NCBI GenBank assembly: GCA_043747745.1
Contig: JAYTOP010000089.1
Span: 1-15,558, forward strand
Direction: 5' to 3'
Source: SZAS-103 sp043747745
GTDB taxonomy: Bacteria > Pseudomonadota > Gammaproteobacteria > Xanthomonadales > Xanthomonadaceae
Length of the DNA: 15,558 nucleotides
Made by a program: the position numbers and the translations under genes
In this document: piece by piece, positions 6,194-12,995 of the stretch
Layout of the letters: each line of letters opens with the position of its first letter
Position numbering within the stretch: the stretch's first letter is position 1
The notes under the pieces: generated by a model
What the model was told of the DNA's origin: nothing
What the model saw: only the letters and a program-made list of their open reading frames with translations
Databases searched by the model: none

Positions 6194-7660
6194 TCACTGC
6201 TGCTTCTTTTCGTCGGTATCGTCTTTCGCCTTCGGATCGACCGGCTGCTTGCTGGGCTTCTCGCGCGCGTCGGGTTTCGGCTGCGGCTCCGGGCGTGGTG
6301 CATGCGCAGGCGCTGGTCCGCGCATGGGTTGTTGCTGACTGGAGTCCACCGGACGCTCTGCACGCTGCATCGGACCGTCGCGATTGGTCGGCATCGGTTG
6401 CGCAGCGTCGCGATTCCTCGGTGCATTGTTTGCGGGATCGGACGGTGGCACCTGGCGACGGTTCACCGGCGGGCCGTTACGTTCTGGTTGCATCGGCTCT
6501 GCCGTGTCCCGATTAGGCGGCGTCATGGGCTTTGCTTCGTCGCGAGCATTCATCGGGGGGCCATCGCGCTGCGGCGGCATGCTCTGCCTGTCGTGCGCCT
6601 TTGGTGCATAGCCTGCGGAACGCGGGGCTTTCGGATTGCCCTGCGATCCATCCTGCGGATTCGCCATGGGGCCGGCACGTTCGGGCTGCGTCGCTGCGGC
6701 CGGAGCGTGGGCCTTCGGTGCAAAGCCGGCCGACTTCGGTGCATTCGGGCCAGCCTTGGCTGGGCCGAAGTTGTTCTCGCCCATCATCGGCTTGGCAGGT
6801 GCGCCGACGGGCTTGGCAAGTACCGGCTTGGCAAGTACCGGCTTGGCCTGGATCGCCTTGTCCACTGCGGCACGCGCTTCAGGGCTCACCGGATGCGCCT
6901 TCACGATGCCCGCTCCGGCGAACGCGCCAGGCTTCTGCGTTGCTGCGATCGGCGGCGCGCCATGGTTCACTGCGGCGAACGATTCCTTGTTCTGGCTTGC
7001 CATCGCGACCTGACGTTGCTGGTCGGGTACGGGTTTGGTGTGCTTCTCACGTGCCGCCAGTTGATCCTGAGCCGTGGGTCGCGCTGCCAATCCGCCCGGG
7101 CCGCCGTTGAAGCTGACCTTGTTGATCGTCGTGTTGTTGATCGTCGTGTTGTTGATCACCGTCTTGTTGTAGATTTTGACATTGGTGATGCTGATGTTGT
7201 TGACGCTGCGGTTGTAGTACAACGCGCCGTTGTTCCAGTAGCCGCCCTCGTAGCCTTCGCCGCCGTAGCCATAGCCATAGTCGACGCCACCGTAGAAGCC
7301 GATGTGATCGCCCCAATAACCGTCATGGAACGCGTAGTCGCCTTCATCGCTGTAATCCCAGTAGCCCGGCGTCCACAGTGCGCCTTGGTACGGCACCTCG
7401 ACCCATGTACCCGGCACCCAGAAATAGCCGTCATCGCTGTAGGCCCAATAGCCTGGCGTCCACAGGTATCCATCGCCGGGAATGGGCGGCTGCTCATACA
7501 TGGGCAGCGGCGGCGGCGCGAAATTCACCGAGACATAGATCCCGGCAAACGATGCCGAGGGCAGCGCCATCATGATGGCAGCGACTAGAGGCGCAGCCAT
7601 CGCCCGCAACAGACGTGGGCGATTCGATGGGCTGAAATTCAGCGGGTTCTTGACGTTCAT
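6194..7660 (-). CDS. Secreted WXXGXW-repeat protein with long P/K/N-rich low-complexity tail
   Basis: A 488-aa exported protein. It has a signal peptide with hydrophobic core ~20-36 and cleavage after SASFA (residue 39). Three WXXGXW units follow (WTPGYW 67-72, WVPGTW 81-86, WTPGYW 96-101), characteristic of the YXWXGXW repeat family of unknown function. A Gly/Tyr-rich stretch covers ~120-150. Asn/Thr-rich beta-like repeats lie near 152-180 (INNTTINNTTIN). The remaining ~290 residues are low complexity, rich in Pro, Ala, Lys, Arg and Gln, with repeats such as KPVLAKPVLAKPV and several RDGPP/RNGPP units, and end strongly charged. The tail is probably disordered and may bind the envelope or polyanions. 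GGAG lies seven bases before the ATG. The gene is monocistronic with its own terminator. A long open plus-strand frame over it (6302-7588) is a compositional shadow. Confidence 0.87.
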   Translation of the reverse strand: MNVKNPLNFSPSNRPRLLRAMAAPLVAAIMMALPSASFAGIYVSVNFAPPPLPMYEQPPIPGDGYLWTPGYWAYSDDGYFWVPGTWVEVPYQGALWTPGYWDYSDEGDYAFHDGYWGDHIGFYGGVDYGYGYGGEGYEGGYWNNGALYYNRSVNNISITNVKIYNKTVINNTTINNTTINKVSFNGGPGGLAARPTAQDQLAAREKHTKPVPDQQRQVAMASQNKESFAAVNHGAPPIAATQKPGAFAGAGIVKAHPVSPEARAAVDKAIQAKPVLAKPVLAKPVGAPAKPMMGENNFGPAKAGPNAPKSAGFAPKAHAPAAATQPERAGPMANPQDGSQGNPKAPRSAGYAPKAHDRQSMPPQRDGPPMNARDEAKPMTPPNRDTAEPMQPERNGPPVNRRQVPPSDPANNAPRNRDAAQPMPTNRDGPMQRAERPVDSSQQQPMRGPAPAHAPRPEPQPKPDAREKPSKQPVDPKAKDDTDEKKQQ

Positions 7661-7692
7661 GGGTCCACTCCTTTGGTTAGAAAGTCGCCTTC

Positions 7693-7723
7693 CTTATAGC
7701 CGCCCTATCGGCCTACAGCGCAA
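7693..7723 (-). promoter_or_regulatory. Candidate promoter of the WXXGXW-repeat gene
   Basis: On the minus strand, TATAAG (7698-7693) is a good -10 box about 33 bases upstream of the start codon. TTGCGC at 7723-7718 is a poor -35 with a 19-base spacer, longer than ideal. Confidence 0.3.
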
Positions 7724-7898
7724 ACATGGTGCATACGTTAATGATTGCATTCAGCTCATAGCGGGCAGTCGGAAGGGTGCGGTTCATCCTTCCGTCATGC
7801 ATCCACATCTCCAGCCCTGCTGCCTTGGGCTGACGCGATGATCCAGTGCAAAGGCCTGAAGCACGTCCGCATACTGATCGCGACTGACTTCGCGCCGA

Positions 7899-8765
7899 TC
7901 ACTTCATGGATGGAGACAGATTGCGCATGGACGCCAGCGATTTCTCGATCCTCGAAAGATAGTTGTGCATGTCCTCGTGGATGCGGTCGGTCTTCTCGTG
8001 CAGGTGCGCGACCTCGAGTTCGGCCTTGACGTTGACGTCGTACTCGATGTCCGAACGCACGCGATCCTTCTCGGCCTGGCGGTTCTGGCTGATCAGCACG
8101 ATGCAGGACAGAAAGATCGCCTCCAGCGACACGATCATCGTGAGCAGACCGTAGGGATACGGATCGAACGCCTTGATCCCGATCGCCCCGGTGTTGATCA
8201 GGATCCACACGATGAACCAGATCCCGTGGATGCCGAGGAACGACATGCTCCCGCTGAACCACGACACCCAGTCGGCGACCCGCAGGATGAATCCACGTTG
8301 TTCTTCTGCCTCCTCGTTCGCGTTGCGCGACACGCGCGTGCGCAGCAGCGCATCGGCCTTGCGGGTCATGTGGCCCATCGCGGCGAGCAGGCCCAATCCC
8401 GCAGCGGGGGTCTTCTGGAACAGCAGCAACAGGTCGCCACGGTCGAGTTCGAGCAGTTCGGTGTCCATCAATGCAGTCGCAGTCGCGGTGCGCGCGCCCT
8501 GATCGAGCAACGACAGCTCGCCGAAGATCTCGTCCCGGCCTGCATTGGTCAGCACGATCTTCTGACCGGCGGTGTCCTTGATGTAAAGCTCGACCTCGCC
8601 TGCCTGCACGACGAACAGCGAATCGCCTGGCTCGCCAGCCTTGAACAGCGTCTCGTGAGCGGCCAGCGGTCGGCGGTCGATCACCTCCGCCAGGATCAGG
8701 CGATCCTCATCGCTGAGGTGCTCGAAAAGCGGCACCCCAGCCAACATCTGTGCGTCACATGGCAT
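7899..8765 (-). CDS. Cyclic-nucleotide-binding domain fused to DUF1003 membrane protein
   Basis: A 288-aa two-part protein. Residues ~6-125 are a cNMP-binding beta-barrel with a phosphate-binding cassette: FGELSLL (Glu83) and RTATATA (Arg92) are the residues that contact the ribose and phosphate in cAMP receptors. Residues ~155-260 match DUF1003: two membrane segments (about 175-195 and 205-226), FDPYPYGLL between them, and the hallmark SLEAIFLS, LISQNRQ and KDRVRSD. The tail (LHEKTD, then a heptad-like helix) is probably a coiled coil. Function is unknown; a ligand-gated membrane sensor is the natural inference. AGGGGAG lies seven bases before the ATG, which decides the start over Met7. The gene stands alone between intergenic spacers. 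Confidence 0.9.
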   Translation of the reverse strand: MPCDAQMLAGVPLFEHLSDEDRLILAEVIDRRPLAAHETLFKAGEPGDSLFVVQAGEVELYIKDTAGQKIVLTNAGRDEIFGELSLLDQGARTATATALMDTELLELDRGDLLLLFQKTPAAGLGLLAAMGHMTRKADALLRTRVSRNANEEAEEQRGFILRVADWVSWFSGSMSFLGIHGIWFIVWILINTGAIGIKAFDPYPYGLLTMIVSLEAIFLSCIVLISQNRQAEKDRVRSDIEYDVNVKAELEVAHLHEKTDRIHEDMHNYLSRIEKSLASMRNLSPSMK

Positions 8766-8903
8766 CGCGTAGCTCCCCTTTCGGCGTACAGAGTGTAGTC
8801 GTTCGGGTCGCGATCATGTCACTGGCGCTCAGAGTGACGCACGCATCGTCTGCGCGGCTCATTCCCCGGCCCTCGCGCTCAGCGCTCGGGCGTTCAGCGG
8901 TGC

Positions 8904-8920
8904 ACGAGCCTGTGGCTCGT
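8904..8920 (-). terminator. 7-bp hairpin 13 nt after the DUF1993 gene stop
   Basis: ACGAGCC and GGCTCGT pair perfectly around TGT, immediately past the minus-strand stop at 8933. No U-tract follows, so it is a transcript-end hairpin of uncertain strength. Confidence 0.45.
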
Positions 8921-8932
8921 CAGCGCGCCGCT

Positions 8933-9433
8933 TCACCCAATGAAATCGCGTTTGCCGATCTCGACTCCCAGATGGCGCAGGATCGCGTAGGCCGTGGTGT
9001 AGTGGAAATAGAAGTTAGGCTGCGCGAAGCCGAGTAAATAATCGCTGCCGATCATCTCAAGCGTACGGTCGCGCATCGGGATGACGATCTGTCGCTCCGC
9101 CGCGCCCTCGAATTGCGCAGGCTTGAAGGTGTTCAGAAACTCTGCAATGGCTGCAATGCGTGCCTTGAGCGCGGCCAGCGTGGTTTCCTCGTCCGGGAAC
9201 TTCGGCACCTCGACGCCAGCCAGCCGCGCAGCAGGGCTCTTGGCGAAATCGCTGGCCAGTTGCACCTGGCGGGTGAAATCGAACATATCCGGCGCAAGTT
9301 TCGCATGCAGGACGGTTTCCTCATCCAGCTTGCCAGCGGCGATGTCGGCGGCGACCTTGTCGAGAATCGCACTCAGGTTGTGCAGCATCCGCAGCGGAAG
9401 GGTGACGGCGGCGTCGAAAATGGCGACATGCAT
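8933..9433 (-). CDS. DUF1993 domain-containing protein
   Basis: A 166-aa soluble protein matching DUF1993 along its whole length. It begins MHVAIFDAAV, followed by a helix with LHNLSAILDK. Then come the hallmark LAPDMF and RQVQLASDFAK (residues ~47-65), ARLAGVEVPKFPDEETT, and the C-terminal half with NFYFHYTTAYAILRHLGVEIGKRDF. The helical layout is that of DinB-like four-helix proteins, but the biochemical activity is unknown. The frame extends to 9493. The start at 9433 gives the normal family length and has GAGG eight bases upstream. It is not obviously in an operon, since the DUF1003 gene lies 167 bases downstream behind a hairpin. Confidence 0.9.
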   Translation of the reverse strand: MHVAIFDAAVTLPLRMLHNLSAILDKVAADIAAGKLDEETVLHAKLAPDMFDFTRQVQLASDFAKSPAARLAGVEVPKFPDEETTLAALKARIAAIAEFLNTFKPAQFEGAAERQIVIPMRDRTLEMIGSDYLLGFAQPNFYFHYTTAYAILRHLGVEIGKRDFIG

Positions 9434-9529
9434 GGCGATGGCCTCGGGTCGGGGAGCCAGATCATCCCATGTCCGCATGCGACCGGCGACCACGGACGGT
9501 ACTCGCGCAGGACCCGCCTCCCGACAGAT

Positions 9530-9559
9530 GCGACAGCAGGGGCACTTCCTTGCGATAAT
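9530..9559 (+). promoter_or_regulatory. Candidate promoter of tRNA-Arg
   Basis: GATAAT (9554-9559) matches the -10 consensus at five of six bases. GCGACA (9530-9535) is a moderate -35, 18 bases upstream. Transcription would start a few bases before the mature tRNA 5' end at 9570. Confidence 0.45.
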
Positions 9560-9569
9560 TGGCAGTTCA

Positions 9570-9646
9570 GGCCCCGTAGCTCAGCTGGATAGAGCGCGCC
9601 CCTCCTAAGGGCGAGGTCACAGGTTCAAATCCTGTCGGGGTCACCA
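9570..9646 (+). tRNA. tRNA-Arg (anticodon CCT)
   Basis: The cloverleaf folds completely. The acceptor stem GGCCCCG pairs with CGGGGTC (one G-U). The D-arm is GCTC...GAGC. The anticodon stem CGCCC/GGGCG encloses the loop CTCCTAA, giving anticodon CCT (reads AGG). The T-arm is ACAGG-TTCAAAT-CCTGT. The CCA end is encoded at 9644-9646. Total length is 77 nt. This tRNA is a frequent integration site for mobile elements, but I see no integrase or repeated tRNA 3' end in the window. Confidence 0.97.
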
Positions 9647-9667
9647 TGATGTTGTTTCACGCGAGTC

Positions 9668-9855
9668 CATTCGCAGAACCCGCACATCCGTGTACGGACT
9701 TCCAAATTTTGACTCGCATTTCGCTCAACAACCCACACATCCATGTGCGGACTTTCAACTGAAACGTTCGCATCAACTTGCGCACCAAGACGCTGCTCGA
9801 TGCTGATCGCCCACCATTCGAATAACCCGCACATTCGTGTGCGGGCTCTCAAACT
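9668..9855. repeat. Three-copy palindromic intergenic repeat between tRNA-Arg and the ALDH gene
   Basis: Three related units follow the pattern CATTCG, a short gap, AACCC then a palindrome. The palindromes lie at 9679-9698, 9732-9751 and 9826-9845. The last is perfect: an 8-bp stem CCCGCACA/TGTGCGGG closed by a TTCG loop. The other two have one or two mismatches in the stem. Similarity continues past the stem as CTYTCAA-like sequence. Starts are 53 and 94 bases apart, so the spacing is irregular. The strand is undefined because the units are palindromic. They resemble REP/BIME-type elements and would form hairpins in the 5' region of the ALDH transcript. Confidence 0.85.
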
Positions 9856-9870
9856 AAAACAGGAGTTCCA

Positions 9871-11418
9871 ATGACACATTCCGTCCTTTCCGCACTCGGC
9901 CTAGGCGCTGATGAATCCGGCACGTATCTCGGCCGTGGCGAGTGGTCCAGCTTCGATAAGGCACGACCGAGCGACGCCGGCATCATCGAACCGGTCAATC
10001 CGGCGACCGGCGAGGTGCTCGCACGTGTGCATGCATCCTCGCAGGCCGACTACGACACCATCCTCGTACGTGCGCAGGAAGCCTTCAAGGTCTGGCGCAC
10101 AACTCCCGCGCCGCATCGCGGCGAAGCCATCCGCCTGTGCTCCGACGCATTGCGCAAGCACAAGGACGCGCTCGGCTCGCTGGTCGCGCTGGAGATGGGC
10201 AAGAGCAAGCCCGAAGGCGACGGCGAAGTGCAGGAAATGATCGACATCGGCGAGTTCTCGGTCGGACTGTCGCGCCAACTCTACGGCCTGACCATGCATT
10301 CCGAACGCCCCGGCCATCGCATGTACGAGCAATGGCATCCGATGGGACTGGTCGGGATCATCAGCGCGTTCAATTTCCCGGTCGCGGTGTGGGCGTGGAA
10401 CAGCTTCATCGCGGCGATCTGCGGCGATATCTCGATCTGGAAGCCGTCGCCGAAGACGCCGTTGTCGGCGATCGCGGCGCTGAAGATCTGCAACGCAGCA
10501 TTGAAGGATGGCGGCTTCCCCGACCTGTTCTTCCTGTTCAACGATGCCGGCACCGAGCTCGCAAGCACCTTCGTCGACGACCGCCGCATCCCGCTCATCA
10601 GCTTCACCGGCTCGACCAAGATCGGCCGCAATGTCGGCGAGCGCGTCGCCAACCGCATGGGTCGCTCGCTGCTCGAACTCGGCGGCAACAACGCGATCAT
10701 CGTCGACGAAACCGCTGACATGAAGCTCGCGATCCCGGCGATTGTGTTCGGCGCGGTCGGCACTGCCGGCCAGCGCTGCACGACCACGCGCCGCCTGTTC
10801 GTGCAGGAATCGATCTACGACGACGTGCTCGCAAAACTCGTTGCAGCTTATGCACAGGTCGAGAAGAAGATCGGCGATCCGACCAACGCCAACAACCTGA
10901 TGGGTCCGCTCAACAGCCAGGACGCGGTGAAGGGCTATCTCTCCGCGATCGCGAAAGCCAAGGCCAGCGGCGGCACAGTCGCGAGCGGCGGCGCAGCGAT
11001 CGAAGGCAAGGGCAACTACGTACTGCCGACGATCGTCACCGGCCTGACCAACGAAGCCGAAGTCGTGCAGACCGAAACTTTCGCGCCGATCCTCTACGTG
11101 ATGAAATATTCGACGCTCGACGAAGCGCTGCACCTGCAGAACGCGGTGCCGCAGGGCCTGTCGTCGTCGATCTTCACGACCAACCTCAAGACGGCGGAAG
11201 CCTTCCTGTCGGCGGCCGGTTCGGATTGCGGTATCGCGAACGTCAACATCGGCACGTCGGGTGCCGAGATCGGCGGCGCATTCGGTGGCGAGAAGGAAAC
11301 CGGCGGCGGTCGCGAATCCGGTTCCGACGCATGGCGCGCGTACATGCGCCGGCAGACCAACACGATCAACTATTCGGATTCGATGCCGCTCGCGCAGGGC
11401 ATCAAGTTCGACTTCTGA
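9871..11418 (+). CDS. amaB: ALDH7-family dehydrogenase, probable L-piperidine-6-carboxylate / alpha-aminoadipate-semialdehyde dehydrogenase
   Basis: A 515-aa cytosolic NAD(P)-dependent aldehyde dehydrogenase of the antiquitin (ALDH7) type. It would oxidise alpha-aminoadipate semialdehyde, in equilibrium with piperidine-6-carboxylate, to aminoadipate in lysine or pipecolate catabolism. Visible catalytic elements are Asn168 in SAFNFP, Lys191 in WKPS, the FTGST nucleotide loop (246-250), general base Glu269 in LELGGNN and nucleophile Cys303 in GTAGQRCTTTRR. The GGNNAII and GQRCTTTRR blocks are characteristic of ALDH7 rather than other ALDHs. Length and the C-terminal GGEKETGGGRESGSDAW are normal. 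AGGAG lies five bases before the ATG. It stands alone on the plus strand after the tRNA and the palindromic repeats. No other lysine-catabolic gene is in the window, so the exact substrate is an inference from the family. Large open frames on the opposite strand are shadows. Confidence 0.93.
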   Translation: MTHSVLSALGLGADESGTYLGRGEWSSFDKARPSDAGIIEPVNPATGEVLARVHASSQADYDTILVRAQEAFKVWRTTPAPHRGEAIRLCSDALRKHKDALGSLVALEMGKSKPEGDGEVQEMIDIGEFSVGLSRQLYGLTMHSERPGHRMYEQWHPMGLVGIISAFNFPVAVWAWNSFIAAICGDISIWKPSPKTPLSAIAALKICNAALKDGGFPDLFFLFNDAGTELASTFVDDRRIPLISFTGSTKIGRNVGERVANRMGRSLLELGGNNAIIVDETADMKLAIPAIVFGAVGTAGQRCTTTRRLFVQESIYDDVLAKLVAAYAQVEKKIGDPTNANNLMGPLNSQDAVKGYLSAIAKAKASGGTVASGGAAIEGKGNYVLPTIVTGLTNEAEVVQTETFAPILYVMKYSTLDEALHLQNAVPQGLSSSIFTTNLKTAEAFLSAAGSDCGIANVNIGTSGAEIGGAFGGEKETGGGRESGSDAWRAYMRRQTNTINYSDSMPLAQGIKFDF

Positions 11419-11448
11419 GTGCGTACAGTTTCATTCCAGACGATTGAC

Positions 11449-11584
11449 TCGTCATCACAGCGAAGAACGCCGGAAGGCTTCACAACAGCGAAGCTGGTCA
11501 TCCATTTGGATCTTGTGCGATAAAGCCAAATGGAATGGCCAACGCCGCTGCTGAATTGGGCTTCGGCGTTCATCGGAATGACGA
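11449..11584. repeat. 136-bp imperfect palindrome (intergenic repeat element)
   Basis: The left arm starts TCGTCAT (11449-11455) and the right arm ends ATGACGA (11578-11584). Inside, GAACGCCG pairs with CGGCGTTC, and CCATTTGG (11502-11509) pairs exactly with CCAAATGG (11526-11533). Between these blocks the arms align with small gaps. The whole would fold as one long interrupted hairpin. It resembles the CGTCATTCC-ended palindromic elements found scattered in xanthomonad and other genomes. No gene or transposase lies inside. Confidence 0.8.
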
Positions 11585-11605
11585 GAAGAACACAGGGATA
11601 TCCGC

Positions 11606-11908
11606 ATGAACACGCCTGTCCGCCAGACCTGCTCCACCGCGACGATCAGCCTCGTCTTCGGCATCCTGTCGTGGTTCGCCCTGCCCTTCATCGGCGCGGT
11701 GGTCGCGATCGTGTGCGGATACATGGCACGCGGCGAAATCAAGCGATCCAATGGCGCACTCGATGGCGACAGCATGGCGACCGCCGGGCTCGTGCTTGGC
11801 TGGATTCATCTTGCATTGGCAGCGCTCATCGTGATCGCCGTTGTGGTCTTCCTCGTGTTCTTCGGCGGTCTGGCGGCTTTCTCCGCAGCCGTGTCGCACG
11901 CACACTGA
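11606..11908 (+). CDS. DUF4190 domain-containing small membrane protein
   Basis: A 100-aa protein with two hydrophobic regions (about residues 12-40 and 58-90) joined by a polar loop containing ARGEIKRSNGALDGDSMATAG. This is the DUF4190 pattern: G-Y-x-ARGEIKRS before the loop, then GLVLGW starting the second helix. It is an inner-membrane protein of unknown function. AGGG eight bases upstream of the ATG is a fair ribosome-binding site. It lies 21 bases upstream of pyrD on the same strand, so co-transcription is likely. The gene begins just after the 136-bp palindrome, so its promoter should lie in or near that element. Confidence 0.88.
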   Translation: MNTPVRQTCSTATISLVFGILSWFALPFIGAVVAIVCGYMARGEIKRSNGALDGDSMATAGLVLGWIHLALAALIVIAVVVFLVFFGGLAAFSAAVSHAH

Positions 11909-11929
11909 CAGCTGCCCAAGCCGACCTTC

Positions 11930-12961
11930 GTGTACGGACTCGCCCGCCCGTTCCTGTTCGCACTCGATGCCGAAGTCGCTCACGGCCTCGGTCTGAAGGC
12001 GATCGAGGCCGCGTATCGCAGCGGCCTCAACCCGCTGCTCGCGCGTCAACCGCCGCGCCTGCCGACGCGCGTGCTTGGACGGCTGTTCGAGAACCCGATC
12101 GGACTCGCCGCCGGTCTGGACAAGAACGGCGCGCATGTCGATGCGCTGCTCGCGCTGGGGTTCGGTTTCATCGAGGTCGGCACAGTCACGCCGCGCCCGC
12201 AGGAAGGCAACCCGAAGCCGCGCATGTTCCGGTTGCCCGACGTGCAGGGCGTGATCAACCGGCTCGGTTTCAACAACGACGGCGTCGATGCATTGGTGCG
12301 CAATGTGTCGCGCGCGAACCGCAAGGGCATCGTCGGCATCAACATCGGCAAGAACGCGGATACTCCGATCGAGCGTGCGGCCGACGACTATCTGTTCTGC
12401 CTTGAACGCGTGTATGCGCTTGCTGACTACATCACCGTCAACATCTCCTCGCCCAACACCGTCGGCCTGCGCGACTTGCAGCACGACGATGCCCTGCGTG
12501 CGCTGGTCGGCACGTTGCGCGAGGCGCAGGAGAAACTCGGCGCACAACACGGCAAGCGCAAGCCGATGCTGCTGAAGATCGCCCCGGACCTGGAAGATGC
12601 GGCGATCGACTCGATGGCGCGCATCCTGCTCGATGCGCGCGTGGACGGCGTCATCGCGACCAACACCACGATTGCACGTACCACGATCCATGGCCATCGC
12701 CTTGAGCACGAAGCTGGCGGGCTGTCGGGCAAGCCGCTGTACGCGAAGTCCACCGCCGTGCTGTCGCGCCTGCGCGCGCGTGTCGGCGAGAAAATCCCGT
12801 TGATCGGCGTTGGTGGCATCCTGTCCGGTGGCGATGCGGTCGCGAAAGTCGCCGCCGGCGCGACCTTGCTGCAGTGCTACACCGGCCTGATCTATCGCGG
12901 CCCGGCGTTGATCAACGAATGCGTGACAGCGTTGCGCACCCGCCGTGAAGGCGCGGTTTGA
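11930..12961 (+). CDS. pyrD: Dihydroorotate dehydrogenase (quinone), class 2
   Basis: A 343-aa FMN enzyme oxidising dihydroorotate to orotate with quinone as acceptor, the fourth step of pyrimidine synthesis, peripherally bound to the inner membrane. The N-terminal helices (1-45) are the class-2 quinone and membrane-binding extension. Motifs are AGLDKNG (61-67), GTVTPRPQ.GNPKPR (84-98), NRLGFNN (110-116), GINIGKN (136-142), the catalytic-serine block NISSPNT (171-177), KIAPDL, ATNTT, GGLSG, GVGGI and CYTGLIYRGP. The start is GTG at 11930, matching the usual M-Y-x-L-A-R-P N terminus; the ribosome-binding site is weak. The murB start is 34 bases downstream, supporting an operon. Length is normal for class 2. 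Confidence 0.97.
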   Translation: MYGLARPFLFALDAEVAHGLGLKAIEAAYRSGLNPLLARQPPRLPTRVLGRLFENPIGLAAGLDKNGAHVDALLALGFGFIEVGTVTPRPQEGNPKPRMFRLPDVQGVINRLGFNNDGVDALVRNVSRANRKGIVGINIGKNADTPIERAADDYLFCLERVYALADYITVNISSPNTVGLRDLQHDDALRALVGTLREAQEKLGAQHGKRKPMLLKIAPDLEDAAIDSMARILLDARVDGVIATNTTIARTTIHGHRLEHEAGGLSGKPLYAKSTAVLSRLRARVGEKIPLIGVGGILSGGDAVAKVAAGATLLQCYTGLIYRGPALINECVTALRTRREGAV

Positions 12962-12995
12962 TGGGCCTGCGGCGACGTCCTGAAGGCGCGCGTCG

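Noticed and set aside
6302..7588. 428-aa plus-strand open frame over the WXXGXW gene
   Set aside because: A compositional shadow. The minus-strand gene has a signal peptide, family repeats, a ribosome-binding site and a terminator.
7779..7803. GGAAGG/CCTTCC hairpin downstream of the DUF1003 gene
   Set aside because: A short stem with a long loop and no T-tract, too weak to call a terminator.
9570..9646. Genomic-island attachment site at tRNA-Arg
   Set aside because: No integrase gene and no repeated tRNA 3' end were seen downstream, so there is no evidence of integration within this window.
9668..9855. CRISPR-like array
   Set aside because: There are only three units, the spacing is irregular, the units are diverged, and no cas genes are present. 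The unit is a palindromic intergenic repeat.
9901..11133. 410-aa open frame on the minus strand over the dehydrogenase gene
   Set aside because: It is exactly antisense to a full-length ALDH7 enzyme, has no recognisable domain, and is rich in Arg, Asp and Ala as expected of a GC-rich shadow frame.
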